Assembly: GCA_015059845.1 (NCBI GenBank)
Contig: SUZR01000002.1
Coordinates: 1 to 64,000 of the forward strand
Direction of reading: 5' to 3'
Source of the DNA: Rikenellaceae bacterium
GTDB taxonomy: Bacteria; Bacteroidota; Bacteroidia; Bacteroidales; Rikenellaceae
Length of the DNA: 64,000 nt
Positions 1-8,330 of the stretch are shown in pieces. Within the stretch, counting starts at the first letter, position 1, and every line of letters begins with the position of its first letter. The notes under the pieces were generated by a model. That model saw nothing but the letters and a program-made list of their open reading frames with translations. It made no database searches and was not told the origin of the DNA. Position numbers and translations under genes: made by a program.

Positions 1-121
<121 letters not shown>

Positions 122-303
122 AAAATTTTGAATATAAATCTTAGCTCTAATCTCAAAGGTATTGTTTGAAATTACTCTTAATTAAGAGTGAATAAAACTT
201 TCTTAGCTGCTCAATATCTTCAAAGAACTCGTATTCTTGTTTCGCTGTTACCAGCGCTTCAGAACTCTCTTTTAACCGTTCCGCTCTGAGGCGGAAATCG
301 GTT

Positions 304-338
304 GCAAAGGTAAGGCAAGTTTTTCAAACTTCCAAATA
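304..338 (-). promoter_or_regulatory. rRNA promoter P1 (nearest 16S)
   Basis: On the minus strand TTTG (333-336) is followed by a 20-base spacer and TACCTTTGC (304-312), matching the Bacteroidetes housekeeping promoter (-33 TTTG, -7 TAnnTTTG). It lies about 180 bases upstream of the 16S 5' end. Confidence 0.85.
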
Positions 339-417
339 TTTTTGAAGTTTTTTTTTGAAAAACTTTTCTTAAGAACTTTTCGCCGTTCGTTAAGGTTGTT
401 TCCTTAACTAAGCGGTT

Positions 418-452
418 GCAAAGGTAAGAGATGTTTTTCAAACTTCCAAATA
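418..452 (-). promoter_or_regulatory. rRNA promoter P2
   Basis: The arrangement is the same as P1: TTTG at 447-450, a 20-base spacer and TACCTTTGC at 418-426. The first transcribed bases would fold into a stem at 389-395 with 402-408. Confidence 0.85.
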
Positions 453-530
453 ATTTTTAAGAAATTTTAAGAAAAACTTTTCTTAAGAACTTTTCGCCGT
501 TCGTTAAGGCGTTTCCTTAACTAAGCGGGT

Positions 531-565
531 GCAAAGGTAAGAGATGTTTTTCAAACTTCCAAATA
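531..565 (-). promoter_or_regulatory. rRNA promoter P3
   Basis: This is almost identical to P2: TTTG at 560-563, a 20-base spacer and TACCTTTGC at 531-539. The matching start-site hairpin is 503-509 with 515-521. Confidence 0.85.
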
Positions 566-643
566 ATTTTTAAGAAATTTTAGAAAAACTTTTCTTAAGA
601 ACTTTTGCTTACCTGATAAGGGTTTTTCCTTATCAAAGCGGGT

Positions 644-678
644 GCAAAGTAACGGCATTTTTTTCAATTGTGCAAATA
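644..678 (-). promoter_or_regulatory. rRNA promoter P4 (outermost, diverged)
   Basis: TTTG at 673-676 is followed by a 21-base spacer and TACTTTGC at 644-651. The sequence has diverged from P1-P3 but both promoter boxes are kept. Its start-site hairpin (615-621 with 628-634) keeps pairing through a paired base change. Confidence 0.8.
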
Positions 679-985
679 TTTCAAGGACTTTTTTGACTAT
701 TATTTTTCGCTTTATTGCCATAATGCTGAACATAAGCATTTTGCGCAGACGATTACCCACGCAGGTCGAATTCGCTTATATATATTATATATAGGTATAC
801 CCAACATAACTCCAAAAGCGATAATAAACACCTGCAAATAGTCGGGTTTTATTTTTTTTGTTATATTTGTAAAATGAATTATTGCATTGAGCTCTTTCAG
901 GGCCTCGAAGCAGAGCCGAGTAGGATGAAATAATTGGACAAGGCCTACACGGGATGGTAATTTATAATTTAGACAAAGTAAAAAA
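679..985 (+). promoter_or_regulatory. Divergent intergenic region with candidate promoter for the GH13 gene
   Basis: No gene is visible here. A plus-strand TATATTTG at 862-869 is a good -7 box for the gene at 986, giving a leader of about 110 bases. I do not see a clear -33 box. An AT-only palindromic stretch lies near 776-797. A short GGCCT/AGGCC inverted pair lies in the leader (about 900-945). Confidence 0.5.
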
Positions 986-2272
986 ATGAAAAACATACAC
1001 CCACAGTGGAGCTACTCCGCGGTACTCTACGAGATGAATATTCGACAGCTGACCCCCGAGGGCACTCTGCGTGCTGCCGAGGGAAAGCTTGAATTCCTAC
1101 GCCAGATGGGAATTGATGCAATTTGGCTTATGCCCATCTACCCCATTGGAGTGGAGGGTCGCAAGGGCGCGCTCGGCTCATACTACTCGATACAGGACTA
1201 TTGCGCCGTAAATCCCGAATTTGGCACAATGGAGGATTTAGATTCATTAGTTGAGAAGGCACACTCGCTTGGGATGAAGGTTATTCTCGATTGGGTAGCA
1301 AACCATACGGCACGTGATGCGAAGTGGCTCAAGACAAAGTCTGCGGATTGGTACGAGCGTGAGGCAGACGGCACAGCAAAGGTTCCCTGGGACTGGACAG
1401 ATACCGCAAAATTGAACTACAACAACCACGACGTATGGCGAGGACAAATCGAGTCGATGCGTTTCTGGATTGAAAAGCACAACATTGATGGATTCCGTTG
1501 CGATATGGCGATGCTCGTGCCTATCGAGTTCTGGCAGCAGGTATCATCCGTACTGCACGCCGTAAAGCCCGACGTATTTATGCTGGCCGAGGCCGAAGAG
1601 TTGAATCTCTTCGACAACGCCTTTGATATGTGCTACGCCTGGGAGATACACCATATGATGTGCGACATTGCCAAGGGTGAGCGTCGTGTTTGGGACCTAC
1701 GCAACACGATGTATGCCGACCGCGAACACTACCCCAACAGCGCAATGAAGATGATGTTCACCTCAAACCACGACGAAAACTCGTGGAGTGGCAGCGAATT
1801 CGACCGCTTTGGTGCTGCACGCGAGGTGATGACGGCACTCACATTTGTATGGGAGGCTGCGATGCCGCTTATATACACTGGTCAGGAGGTTGGCTACGAC
1901 CACTCGTTTGAGTTTTTCGAGCGCGACCACATCCCAGCCGAAGCGTATAAAGCCAACGCCGACACAGAGCTATACCGCAAACTTATCGCACTGAAGCACT
2001 CGCAGGCTGCGCTGCAGGCGGGTGAGCGTGGAGGCCGCACGATAGAGATTGAGAATAATGCCAAAGATTGTTTGATGACATTCGTGCGCGAGAAGGATGA
2101 TAGTCGTGTAGTAGCAATTATGAATCTGTCGCCCTATACGATTCACGCCAACTACAACAATGGCATCTACGCTGGCGAGTACACCAATGCTATCACAGGC
2201 GAGAAGGTGCTGCTGCCCGTACATTTCGAGCAGGATATTGAGCCGTGGGGCTATACCTTATTATATAAATAG
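986..2272 (+). CDS. Cytoplasmic alpha-amylase family glycosidase (GH13)
   Basis: This is a 428-residue GH13 enzyme, expected to act on alpha-1,4-linked glucose oligomers. The usual conserved regions are visible: region I DWVANHTA (102-109), region II GFRCDMA with nucleophile Asp173, region III with the acid/base Glu near 202 (LAEAEE), and region IV SNHDEN with Asp263. The C-terminal ~70 residues look like the small beta domain. There is no signal peptide, so it should act on imported maltodextrin in the cytoplasm. The next gene begins 2 bases after its stop, although that gene's function seems unrelated. The exact specificity (alpha-glucosidase, amylase or trehalose-type) cannot be set from sequence alone. 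Confidence 0.9.
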   Translation: MKNIHPQWSYSAVLYEMNIRQLTPEGTLRAAEGKLEFLRQMGIDAIWLMPIYPIGVEGRKGALGSYYSIQDYCAVNPEFGTMEDLDSLVEKAHSLGMKVILDWVANHTARDAKWLKTKSADWYEREADGTAKVPWDWTDTAKLNYNNHDVWRGQIESMRFWIEKHNIDGFRCDMAMLVPIEFWQQVSSVLHAVKPDVFMLAEAEELNLFDNAFDMCYAWEIHHMMCDIAKGERRVWDLRNTMYADREHYPNSAMKMMFTSNHDENSWSGSEFDRFGAAREVMTALTFVWEAAMPLIYTGQEVGYDHSFEFFERDHIPAEAYKANADTELYRKLIALKHSQAALQAGERGGRTIEIENNAKDCLMTFVREKDDSRVVAIMNLSPYTIHANYNNGIYAGEYTNAITGEKVLLPVHFEQDIEPWGYTLLYK

Positions 2273-2274
2273 AG

Positions 2275-3189
2275 ATGAAACGTATATTAACCATCATTTT
2301 GGTGCTTATCTTCTGCCATACGGCCGAGGCGCGTTCGTATGGTGTGGAGGATATCCCCAATGTGCAGTTGTCGAATCGTTATAACTTCACATCCAATCCC
2401 GATGGAATACTCTCGGCTGCAGCTGTTGCCAAGATTGACTCTATATGTTACGACCTGCGTCATCGCGGCATAGCGCAGACGGCAGTTGTGGCCGTCGATG
2501 AGATTTCAACGGACGATGTTTTTGAGTTTGCCTACGAGCTATTCTCAAAGTGGGGCGTTGGAAGCAAGAGCAATAGCGGTATCGGTATTTTATTGGTTGA
2601 GTCGGCACGCGAAATTAGATTCGTTACGGGCTACGGTATTGAGGGCGTACTGCCCGACGCTATATGCAAACGCATACAGACACAATATATGCTACCCTAC
2701 TTCCGCAATGGAGATTATAGTAGCGGTATGGTCGCAGGCTTGGAGGCTATTCGTGCTGTGCTGAACGGCAGCGAGCTGGACGCAGGCGGCAATGACGACT
2801 ACGTAGGTGAGGATGATGACGAGGCAGCGTGGGCATTGGCAGGATTCTTCATCATTATGATTATCGGTTCGATGATTATCGTAGTTATTGCCGACCGCAA
2901 ATCACGCACCTGCCCCGAGTGCAAACAAATCGCTCTGCAAAAGGACTCTACCCGACTGCTAAGTCGCAACTTCGGGGCCTCAACCTATGAGGATACATAC
3001 ATCTGTGCGAAGTGCGGGACAATCGTCAAGCGCAAACGTCAGGACTACGACTCCACGCACAACAATCGCCGAGGTGGCGGTGGCCCGATAATTATGGGCG
3101 GAGGCGGCTTTGGTCGCGGAGGCGGCTCATTCGGTGGCGGATGGGGCGGCGGCTCGTTTGGTGGCGGCGGCGCAGGCTCACGATGGTAA
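2275..3189 (+). CDS. TPM-domain membrane protein with zinc ribbon and Gly-rich tail (YgcG-like)
   Basis: The 304-residue protein has a signal peptide (residues 1-19), a TPM domain (about 38-165, with the GIGILLVES and GYGIEGVLPD segments typical of the family), an acidic stretch, one membrane span (about 185-207), four cysteines in two CxxC pairs forming a zinc ribbon, and a Gly-rich tail ending in GGAGSRW. TPM proteins are often encoded beside LemA, as here, and have been tied to membrane or photosystem repair in other groups. The role in Bacteroidales is not known. It probably shares a transcript with the genes before and after it. Confidence 0.85.
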   Translation: MKRILTIILVLIFCHTAEARSYGVEDIPNVQLSNRYNFTSNPDGILSAAAVAKIDSICYDLRHRGIAQTAVVAVDEISTDDVFEFAYELFSKWGVGSKSNSGIGILLVESAREIRFVTGYGIEGVLPDAICKRIQTQYMLPYFRNGDYSSGMVAGLEAIRAVLNGSELDAGGNDDYVGEDDDEAAWALAGFFIIMIIGSMIIVVIADRKSRTCPECKQIALQKDSTRLLSRNFGASTYEDTYICAKCGTIVKRKRQDYDSTHNNRRGGGGPIIMGGGGFGRGGGSFGGGWGGGSFGGGGAGSRW

Positions 3190-3198
3190 CAGGGAAGA

Positions 3199-3226
3199 AT
3201 TCAAAATTCAAAATTCAAAATTCAAA
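3199..3226 (+). repeat. Four tandem heptamers ATTCAAA
   Basis: Four exact copies of ATTCAAA lie between the TPM and LemA genes, followed by a partial fifth. The same heptamer in the opposite orientation, also in four copies, occurs at 8600-8627. Confidence 0.9.
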
Positions 3227-3257
3227 ATTTAGAATAACAATAAAAATTAATAAGACT

Positions 3258-3833
3258 ATGAAAAAATTACTTTTGATGGCCGTTGTTGCCATATTCTCAT
3301 TAACCTCTTGCTCGACCTACAACAATATGGTCACAATGGAGGAGTCAGTTAAGAGTGCTTGGTCAAACGTGGAGACTCAGTATCAGCGTCGCGCCGACCT
3401 TATTCCCAATCTTGTTTCAACAGTTAAGGGCTACGCTTCACACGAGGAGTCAACCCTGACAGCCGTAATTGATGCCCGCTCGAAGGCGACATCGGTAAAC
3501 ATCTCAATGGATGAGCTTACACCCGAGAAGCTGGCAGAGTATCAAAAGGCTCAGTCGGCTGTAACATCAGCACTCGGTCGTTTGATTGCCGTATCGGAGA
3601 ACTATCCCGACTTGAAGGCCAACCAGAATTTCCTGGAGTTGCAGGCACAGCTGGAGGGTACAGAGAATCGTATCACCGTTGCTCGCAAGGCATTTAACGA
3701 TGCAACAAATGCCTATAACGTGCAGGTGAGAAAATTCCCCGCAAACATCGTTGCGATGATTTTTGGATTCGACCAGAAGCCATACTTCGAGGCTGATGAG
3801 AGCGCCTCGCAAGCTCCAAAGGTTGAGTTTTAG
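3258..3833 (+). CDS. LemA family lipoprotein
   Basis: The 191-residue protein begins with MKKLLLMAVVAIFSLTSC, a lipoprotein signal with Cys18 as the lipidation site. The LemA core follows: SAWSNVETQYQRRADLIPNL, then a long helical region to the C-terminus. An open frame runs further upstream, but those codons lie over the end of the TPM gene and the heptamer array, so the ATG at 3258, which starts the signal peptide, is the sound choice. LemA proteins are helical envelope proteins of unclear function. A strong terminator follows the stop, closing this transcription unit. Confidence 0.92.
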   Translation: MKKLLLMAVVAIFSLTSCSTYNNMVTMEESVKSAWSNVETQYQRRADLIPNLVSTVKGYASHEESTLTAVIDARSKATSVNISMDELTPEKLAEYQKAQSAVTSALGRLIAVSENYPDLKANQNFLELQAQLEGTENRITVARKAFNDATNAYNVQVRKFPANIVAMIFGFDQKPYFEADESASQAPKVEF

Positions 3834-3838
3834 TTTAA

Positions 3839-3867
3839 TGCACCCCAAAAACGGGGTGCATTTTTTT
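3839..3867 (+). terminator. Intrinsic terminator after lemA
   Basis: The 8-base stem TGCACCCC/GGGGTGCA (3839-3846 with 3853-3860) has a 6-base loop and is followed by seven T. Confidence 0.92.
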
Positions 3868-3918
3868 CATATCTGAGAAATAATTTCTAAATTTGGTAAA
3901 CCTTAAAAACTCAAACCT

Positions 3919-4986
3919 ATGGCAGAGAATAAATTATTTCAAGAAAAGACCTCACGTCGCACATTTCTGAAGCAGTCGGCAACAGCTTTGGCTATGGCTA
4001 CGATACTTCCCTCGGCATTCTCTTGTTCGAAGAAGGATGAGCACGACTGCTCGAAGTGTACCGCATCGGTATGCTCGAAGTTCAACGGAGTACAGATTGG
4101 CGCAATCACATATAGCTGGCGTTCGATGCCGGCCAAAGACCTCGACACAATCATCGCCTACTGCAAGGAGGCAAACCTCAGCTCACTGGAGTTGATGGGT
4201 GGCGACCTTGAGATGGTGCTGGGCGTACCTGAGAATCCTACAAATCGCATTATGGCCGAACTGCGTGCCAAGATGACTCCTCCCAAAGCGGGCGAGCGAC
4301 CCAAGCGACCCGAGTTTACCGATGAGCAGAAGGCCGAGATTGAGCAGTATAGCAAGGACCTCAAGGCTTGGCGTGTAGGTATGGATATGGCAAAGGTGGA
4401 GGCTGTGCGCAAGAAGTTCAACGACGCAGGCATCAACATACATATCGTTAAGTTCTCACCCTCGGGATGGTCTGACGAGGAGATTGACTACGCATTTAAG
4501 ACCGCCAAAGCTATGGGAGCAAAAGCCGTAACGCAGGAGATTGACCTTAAGGCTGCACAGCGTCTGGCTCCATTTGCTGAGAAGCACGATATGTATATCG
4601 CCTTCCACAACCATATGCAGTACGCCGAGGAGGGATTCAGCTGTGACCCCATCTTGGCAGTATCGCCCGCCGTTATGCTTAACTTCGATACGGGACACTA
4701 CTTCGGCTCGACGGGTAACCACCCCTGCGACTTTATCAAGAAGTATCACGAACGCATATACAGCATCCACCTCAAGGATAAGACTGGCCCCACAACCACC
4801 CCTGCAAATGCAAATCAGGTATGGGGTCAGGGTGAGACGCCTATCAAGGATATCCTGACACTGCTCAAGCAGGAGAAGTGGCCCATTTATTGTGACATCG
4901 AGCTTGAGTACGACATCAAGCCGTGGTCAAATGCCGTTAAGGAGTTGGGCGTATGCGTACGTCACGCACGCGAGATTTTGTTATAA
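3919..4986 (+). CDS. Tat-exported sugar phosphate isomerase/epimerase-like lipoprotein
   Basis: The 355-residue protein starts with a twin-arginine signal (SRRTFLK, residues 12-18), a hydrophobic stretch and a lipobox ending in Cys36. Three more Cys follow within 20 residues (HDCSKCTASVCSK). The rest is a xylose-isomerase-like TIM barrel: GAITYSWR, SLELMGGDLE, AFHNHMQY, FDTGHYF, IHLKDKTG and the final CDIELEYD carry the His, Asp and Glu residues that bind metal in this family. An insert rich in Lys/Pro (about 110-150) is unusual. Export suggests a periplasmic sugar substrate. The next gene is a Gfo/Idh/MocA oxidoreductase, a common partner, but a terminator separates them. Confidence 0.85.
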   Translation: MAENKLFQEKTSRRTFLKQSATALAMATILPSAFSCSKKDEHDCSKCTASVCSKFNGVQIGAITYSWRSMPAKDLDTIIAYCKEANLSSLELMGGDLEMVLGVPENPTNRIMAELRAKMTPPKAGERPKRPEFTDEQKAEIEQYSKDLKAWRVGMDMAKVEAVRKKFNDAGINIHIVKFSPSGWSDEEIDYAFKTAKAMGAKAVTQEIDLKAAQRLAPFAEKHDMYIAFHNHMQYAEEGFSCDPILAVSPAVMLNFDTGHYFGSTGNHPCDFIKKYHERIYSIHLKDKTGPTTTPANANQVWGQGETPIKDILTLLKQEKWPIYCDIELEYDIKPWSNAVKELGVCVRHAREILL

Positions 4987-4998
4987 TTAACCATAAAG

Positions 4999-5025
4999 CG
5001 CCCCTACCAAAACGTAGGGGCGTTT
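4999..5025 (+). terminator. Terminator after the sugar isomerase gene
   Basis: The stem CGCCCCTAC/GTAGGGGCG (4999-5007 with 5014-5022) has a 6-base loop and only three T after it. The weak T tract may allow read-through into the oxidoreductase gene. Confidence 0.75.
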
Positions 5026-5034
5026 ACTGATAAT

Positions 5035-6054
5035 ATGAAAAAAGTTCGTTTCGGTGTTGTCGGCACCAATTTTATTACCGATTGGGTTATTGCTGGAGCA
5101 AGGGAGGATGAGCGTTTTGAACTTGCGGCCGTATGCTCACGCACGCAAGAACGCGGAGAGGAGTTTGCTGCCAAGCACAATATTCCCCACGTCTTCACCT
5201 CTCTCGAGGAGATGGCCTCAAGCGACAAGGTGGATGCCATATATATCGCATCACCAAACTATATGCACTCGCAGCAGAGTATTCTCTGTATGAGCCACGG
5301 CAAGCACGTATTATGCGAAAAACCCATAGCATCCAATGCTCGCGAGGCTGCGGAGATGATTGCCGCATCGAAAAAGTATGGCGTAGCACTTATGGAGGCG
5401 ATGAAAAGCACACTCAGCCCCAACTTCCGCGCCGTAAAGGATAACCTGCACCGCATCGGAACGCCCCGCCGTTACTTCGCATCGTTCTGCCAATACTCTT
5501 CGCGCTATGATAAGTTCAAGGAGGGGGTTGTGCTGAACGCTTTTCGTCCCGAGCTATCGAATGGCGCGATGATGGATATCGGAGTCTATACCGTATATCC
5601 ATTGGTTGCACTCTTCGGCCGTCCGAAGTCGATATCGGCTCAAGGTGTTGTTCTATCGAGCGGAGCCGACGGGCAGGGCGCAGTAAATATGCAATACGAG
5701 GGAATGAATGCCACCGTCCTATACTCGAAGATAGCCAACTCGCAACTACCCGCTGAGATTGAGGGTGAGGATGGCAATATTCTCATCGACCGCATACAGA
5801 CTCCCGTGGACGTACGCTTCTATGCGCGTCAGGCACCCGCCTCAGGTCACGAAAAGCGTGTTGAAGGCGAGCCCATAAGCCAGGCTGACAACCACAACGA
5901 GTACTATTACGAGATTGCCGAGTTTATCGATATGGTTCTCGCAGGCCGCGCAGAATCTCAAATCAACAGCCACGACACGTCGCTGGCCACGATGGAGATT
6001 ATTGACGAGGTACGTCGTCAGCTGGGTGTTCGTTATCCCGCGGATGAGGTGTAA
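5035..6054 (+). CDS. Gfo/Idh/MocA family NAD(P)-dependent oxidoreductase
   Basis: The 339-residue protein has an N-terminal Rossmann fold with a GVVGTNFI loop (residues 7-14), followed by IYIASPNYMH and GKHVLCEKP, the EKP motif whose Lys is catalytic in this family. The C-terminal alpha/beta domain carries GVYTVYPL. No signal peptide is present, so it is cytoplasmic. Members oxidise or reduce sugars, inositol or related polyols. The substrate is not readable here. Its last 56 bases overlap the end of the opposing DoxX gene. Confidence 0.9.
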   Translation: MKKVRFGVVGTNFITDWVIAGAREDERFELAAVCSRTQERGEEFAAKHNIPHVFTSLEEMASSDKVDAIYIASPNYMHSQQSILCMSHGKHVLCEKPIASNAREAAEMIAASKKYGVALMEAMKSTLSPNFRAVKDNLHRIGTPRRYFASFCQYSSRYDKFKEGVVLNAFRPELSNGAMMDIGVYTVYPLVALFGRPKSISAQGVVLSSGADGQGAVNMQYEGMNATVLYSKIANSQLPAEIEGEDGNILIDRIQTPVDVRFYARQAPASGHEKRVEGEPISQADNHNEYYYEIAEFIDMVLAGRAESQINSHDTSLATMEIIDEVRRQLGVRYPADEV

Positions 6055-6511
6055 TCGCATCTCCCACCTTTATACTATTAGCCACGTTCTCCCGATGGAG
6101 TAGCGTGGCTATTATATTATCCAGCGAATATTTACCTGCGCCCATTGCAAAGAGCACGACAAAAACTACAAGATATATAAACGCCAACTCTTTAGCAGCA
6201 AAAGGCTGGCCACGATGCACCACGACGAAGGCTACACACATCGAAAAAATCATTGGGATAAGCGCCAAGCGATAGAATGCACCAAATATCACGCCCACCG
6301 AGCAGAAGACCTCCACAAAAATAATCATATACAATGAGAATCGGCTACCCAACCCCAACGGATTGGGGAAAGTTGCCACCAATGATTCAAAGTTTGACAT
6401 CTTCGTCAATCCGTGCCACATCAGCAGGACGCCAAACAACAATCTTAAAATCAGCAACAACACCGACTCTGGCGTAGAAAAATTCTTTAGAGGGAACAAA
6501 AACTGCAACAT
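5999..6511 (-). CDS. DoxX-family membrane protein
   Basis: From the chosen start (MLQFLFPLKNF) the protein has 170 residues and four hydrophobic spans in the DoxX pattern, with LRLLFGVLLMWHGLTKM in the first span and FVEVFCSVGVIFGAF later. A longer frame to 6622 exists, but it would place unlike residues and the rplT terminator ahead of the first span. The C-terminal ~45 residues are hydrophilic and are encoded in the overlap with the convergent oxidoreductase gene, so the natural end of the family seems to have been extended. Function is unknown; some DoxX proteins act in redox balance. Confidence 0.8.
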   Translation of the reverse strand: MLQFLFPLKNFSTPESVLLLILRLLFGVLLMWHGLTKMSNFESLVATFPNPLGLGSRFSLYMIIFVEVFCSVGVIFGAFYRLALIPMIFSMCVAFVVVHRGQPFAAKELAFIYLVVFVVLFAMGAGKYSLDNIIATLLHRENVANSIKVGDAITPHPRDNEHPADDVPRQ

Positions 6512-6568
6512 ACGACAACTTTTTCTTTCGTCAATGCAATTTCCATACCCGCGCACGCCACCATAAAC

Positions 6569-6602
6569 AAAAAAAAGACGACCTCCCATACGGAAAGTCG
6601 CC
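6569..6602 (-). terminator. Terminator after rplT
   Basis: Read leftwards, a GGCGAC/GTCGTC outer stem and TCC/GGA inner stem (6577-6602) are followed by a run of eight T. Confidence 0.85.
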
Positions 6603-6633
6603 TCAATCTGCGCGCTCCTCAAGGAGCAGCAGG

Positions 6634-6978
6634 CTATTTCACTGCGTTAACAATTGCCTCGAATGCCTTGGGCTCGTTCATTGCCAAGTCTGCCATAACC
6701 TTACGGTTAAGAGCGATACCCTTAGCGTTAACCTTACCCATAAACTCTGAATAAGTCATACCATAAGCGCGAACTGCAGCGTTGATACGTGTAATCCACA
6801 ATGAGCGGTATGTTCTCTTTTTAATCTGACGGTGTGCATAAGCATACTGCAGACCCTTCTCGACAGTATTTTTCGCAACTGTCCAAACGTTTCCCCTTGA
6901 ACCAAAGTTACCCTTGGCAAGCTTCAAAACCTTCTTTCTTCTTGCGCGTGACGCAACAGCGTTGACTGAACGTGGCAT
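6634..6978 (-). CDS. rplT: 50S ribosomal protein L20
   Basis: The 114-residue protein matches L20 over its full length: [20 protein letters not shown], then [28 protein letters not shown] and the C-terminal globular domain ending in [11 protein letters not shown]20 binds 23S rRNA early in 50S assembly and in several bacteria represses its own operon. It lies 109 bases after rpmI. The spacer contains an ACTCA/TGAGT inverted pair (about 7001-7016) but I cannot say whether L20 binds there. Confidence 0.98.
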   Translation of the reverse strand: MPRSVNAVASRARRKKVLKLAKGNFGSRGNVWTVAKNTVEKGLQYAYAHRQIKKRTYRSLWITRINAAVRAYGMTYSEFMGKVNAKGIALNRKVMADLAMNEPKAFEAIVNAVK

Positions 6979-7087
6979 AGTAAAATAAGTTTTTGATGGA
7001 ACTCATAGCGGTGAGTTTCTCTCTCACTCTTTAGGGCTATTTTGTCCCGATTGTTAATAAAAAATTGTTTTGGCGAATCGAGGTTAA

Positions 7088-7282
7088 TTATTTAACCAAC
7101 AGATTCTTGATCTTAGCCTCATCGGCTGCAGATACTGTTGAAGAGTAACAAAGGTTACGCTTCTGCTTCTTAGTCTTTTTTGTCAGGATGTGACTATGAT
7201 AAGCGTGCTTGCGCTTGATCTTACCTGTGCCGGTGAAAGTAAAACGTTTCTTTGCAGCGGCATTTGTTTTCATTTTTGGCAT
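7088..7282 (-). CDS. rpmI: 50S ribosomal protein L35
   Basis: The 64-residue basic protein begins [20 protein letters not shown] and continues [20 protein letters not shown], standard for L35. It is the first gene of a short rpmI-rplT unit with its own candidate promoter. In most Bacteroidales infC lies directly upstream; here the upstream genes are AT-rich zinc-ribbon membrane proteins and infC is absent from the window. Confidence 0.98.
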   Translation of the reverse strand: MPKMKTNAAAKKRFTFTGTGKIKRKHAYHSHILTKKTKKQKRNLCYSSTVSAADEAKIKNLLVK

Positions 7283-7317
7283 TTTCGTAAAATTGTTAAT
7301 TAGTTAAACATAGCGCG

Positions 7318-7325
7318 CAAAGATA
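7318..7325 (-). promoter_or_regulatory. -7 box for rpmI-rplT
   Basis: TATCTTTG on the minus strand lies 36 bases upstream of the L35 start. No convincing -33 box sits at the usual spacing. Confidence 0.55.
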
Positions 7326-7460
7326 CGTTTTTTTTCTCAAATAACATACATTAACTACAATTTTATTTTAGATTAAATTAAAAAGCCAACACTAATTTAT
7401 AGTATCAGCTTTTATAATATCAAATGTATAGGTCATTATTCCAATCAGCCTATATCTATT

Positions 7461-7682
7461 TTATTTCTCCGTAATATATAGGAATGCTAAAACATAAGCT
7501 ATTATTGTTATAATTATAAATAAATGTTTGGGATTAAATATCCATTTTAATATTTCCCATGATACTGTACCAACAAACTTTATTAAAGCGGTAAACCAAT
7601 CATCAGGTTGTTTCTTTCTACAATATGGGCAAATACTTGCCCCTGCAGGAATCTTCATTCCACAATAAAGACATGACTTCAT
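7461..7682 (-). CDS. Small zinc-ribbon membrane protein
   Basis: The 73-residue protein opens with a four-cysteine zinc ribbon (Cys4, Cys7, Cys18, Cys21; CLYCGMK then CPYCRKK) and ends with one or two membrane spans (about 27-44 and 50-69). It belongs with the next gene upstream, which has the same ribbon, and the two are 21 bases apart. The DNA is clearly more AT-rich than neighbouring genes. Function is unknown. Confidence 0.7.
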   Translation of the reverse strand: MKSCLYCGMKIPAGASICPYCRKKQPDDWFTALIKFVGTVSWEILKWIFNPKHLFIIITIIAYVLAFLYITEK

Positions 7683-7703
7683 AGTAACTTTAATTTGACA
7701 TTT

Positions 7704-8276
7704 TTACTCATTAGGAATCGTTTCCTTCGTTTGTTTTCTTATTTGGCGCTCTTCTTTGCGTTTTTGTCGTTTTTCTTTTCGTAAATCTTTTTTTGATATA
7801 GAATCATTTACCTCAGCAACCATCTCAGGGGCACTTGTATTACCTTGAGTTACTTCAATTTGTTCATCATTTTGATGTAGACTCTTTTCTGCATTACGCA
7901 ACTCTCTTTCTATTTTCTTTTGCTCGTGCTTATGTTGTCCTATATCCTCATTAATTAACTCTTCTTTTTCTTTTAATGTACTATCTCCATTTTCGTGTTT
8001 ATCATCAGTATTTTCAAGATAATTTTGATTCGTAAATTGAGATTCAATAGAAGAAGTCCCAATGGTAATCTCTTCTATTTTATTATTGTTATATACATCA
8101 TCATCTGAATCACCACCTATCCAAGCTCCAATAATTATCATTACGACTATACCCAATACAATAGAACAGTATCCTCCAGAGCTACTAGGTTGTTCACTTT
8201 TACAATACGGACAAATCTTTGCAGATGTAGGAATAGGCATTCCGCAATTGGCACATTCCTTAAATTCTTTTTCCAT
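7704..8276 (-). CDS. Zinc-ribbon protein with one membrane span and charged helical tail
   Basis: The 190-residue protein has an N-terminal zinc ribbon (Cys8, Cys11, Cys22, Cys25), a membrane span (about 36-54), an Asp/Asn-rich linker and a long highly charged region. The last ~90 residues are Lys/Glu/Arg/Gln-rich with predicted helix or coiled coil, ending in KKDLRKEKRQKRKEERQIRK-type sequence. I recognise no family beyond the ribbon. Its base composition, like the next gene's, is AT-rich for this window, which may mean transfer. Confidence 0.7.
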   Translation of the reverse strand: MEKEFKECANCGMPIPTSAKICPYCKSEQPSSSGGYCSIVLGIVVMIIIGAWIGGDSDDDVYNNNKIEEITIGTSSIESQFTNQNYLENTDDKHENGDSTLKEKEELINEDIGQHKHEQKKIERELRNAEKSLHQNDEQIEVTQGNTSAPEMVAEVNDSISKKDLRKEKRQKRKEERQIRKQTKETIPNE

Positions 8277-8330
8277 AATAAACTATATTTACATTAAACT
8301 CATAGGCATAAAAAAAGTGGACTAAATCCG

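Larger units (their letters stand above)
304..678 (-). repeat. Tandem ~113-base repeat upstream of the rRNA operon, carrying four promoters
   Basis: Three near-full units start at 304, 418 and 531, and a diverged partial unit starts at 644 (spacing 114, 113, 113). Each holds a Bacteroidetes-type promoter reading towards 16S. Just downstream of each promoter, at the expected start of its transcript, lies an inverted repeat: 279-296, 389-408, 503-521 and 615-634. Units 418 and 531 are the most alike; the outermost unit is the most diverged. Confidence 0.9.

Noticed and set aside
304..678. Repeat array as a possible CRISPR
   Set aside because: Units are about 113 bases with similar sequence throughout, no short repeat with unique spacers, and no cas gene nearby.
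679..985. Small minus-strand frame (94 residues) over 712-996
   Set aside because: It runs over the GH13 promoter and leader, has no family features and no ribosome site.
3012..3257. N-terminal extension of LemA
   Set aside because: It is encoded over the Gly-rich end of the TPM gene in another frame and would bury the lipoprotein signal.
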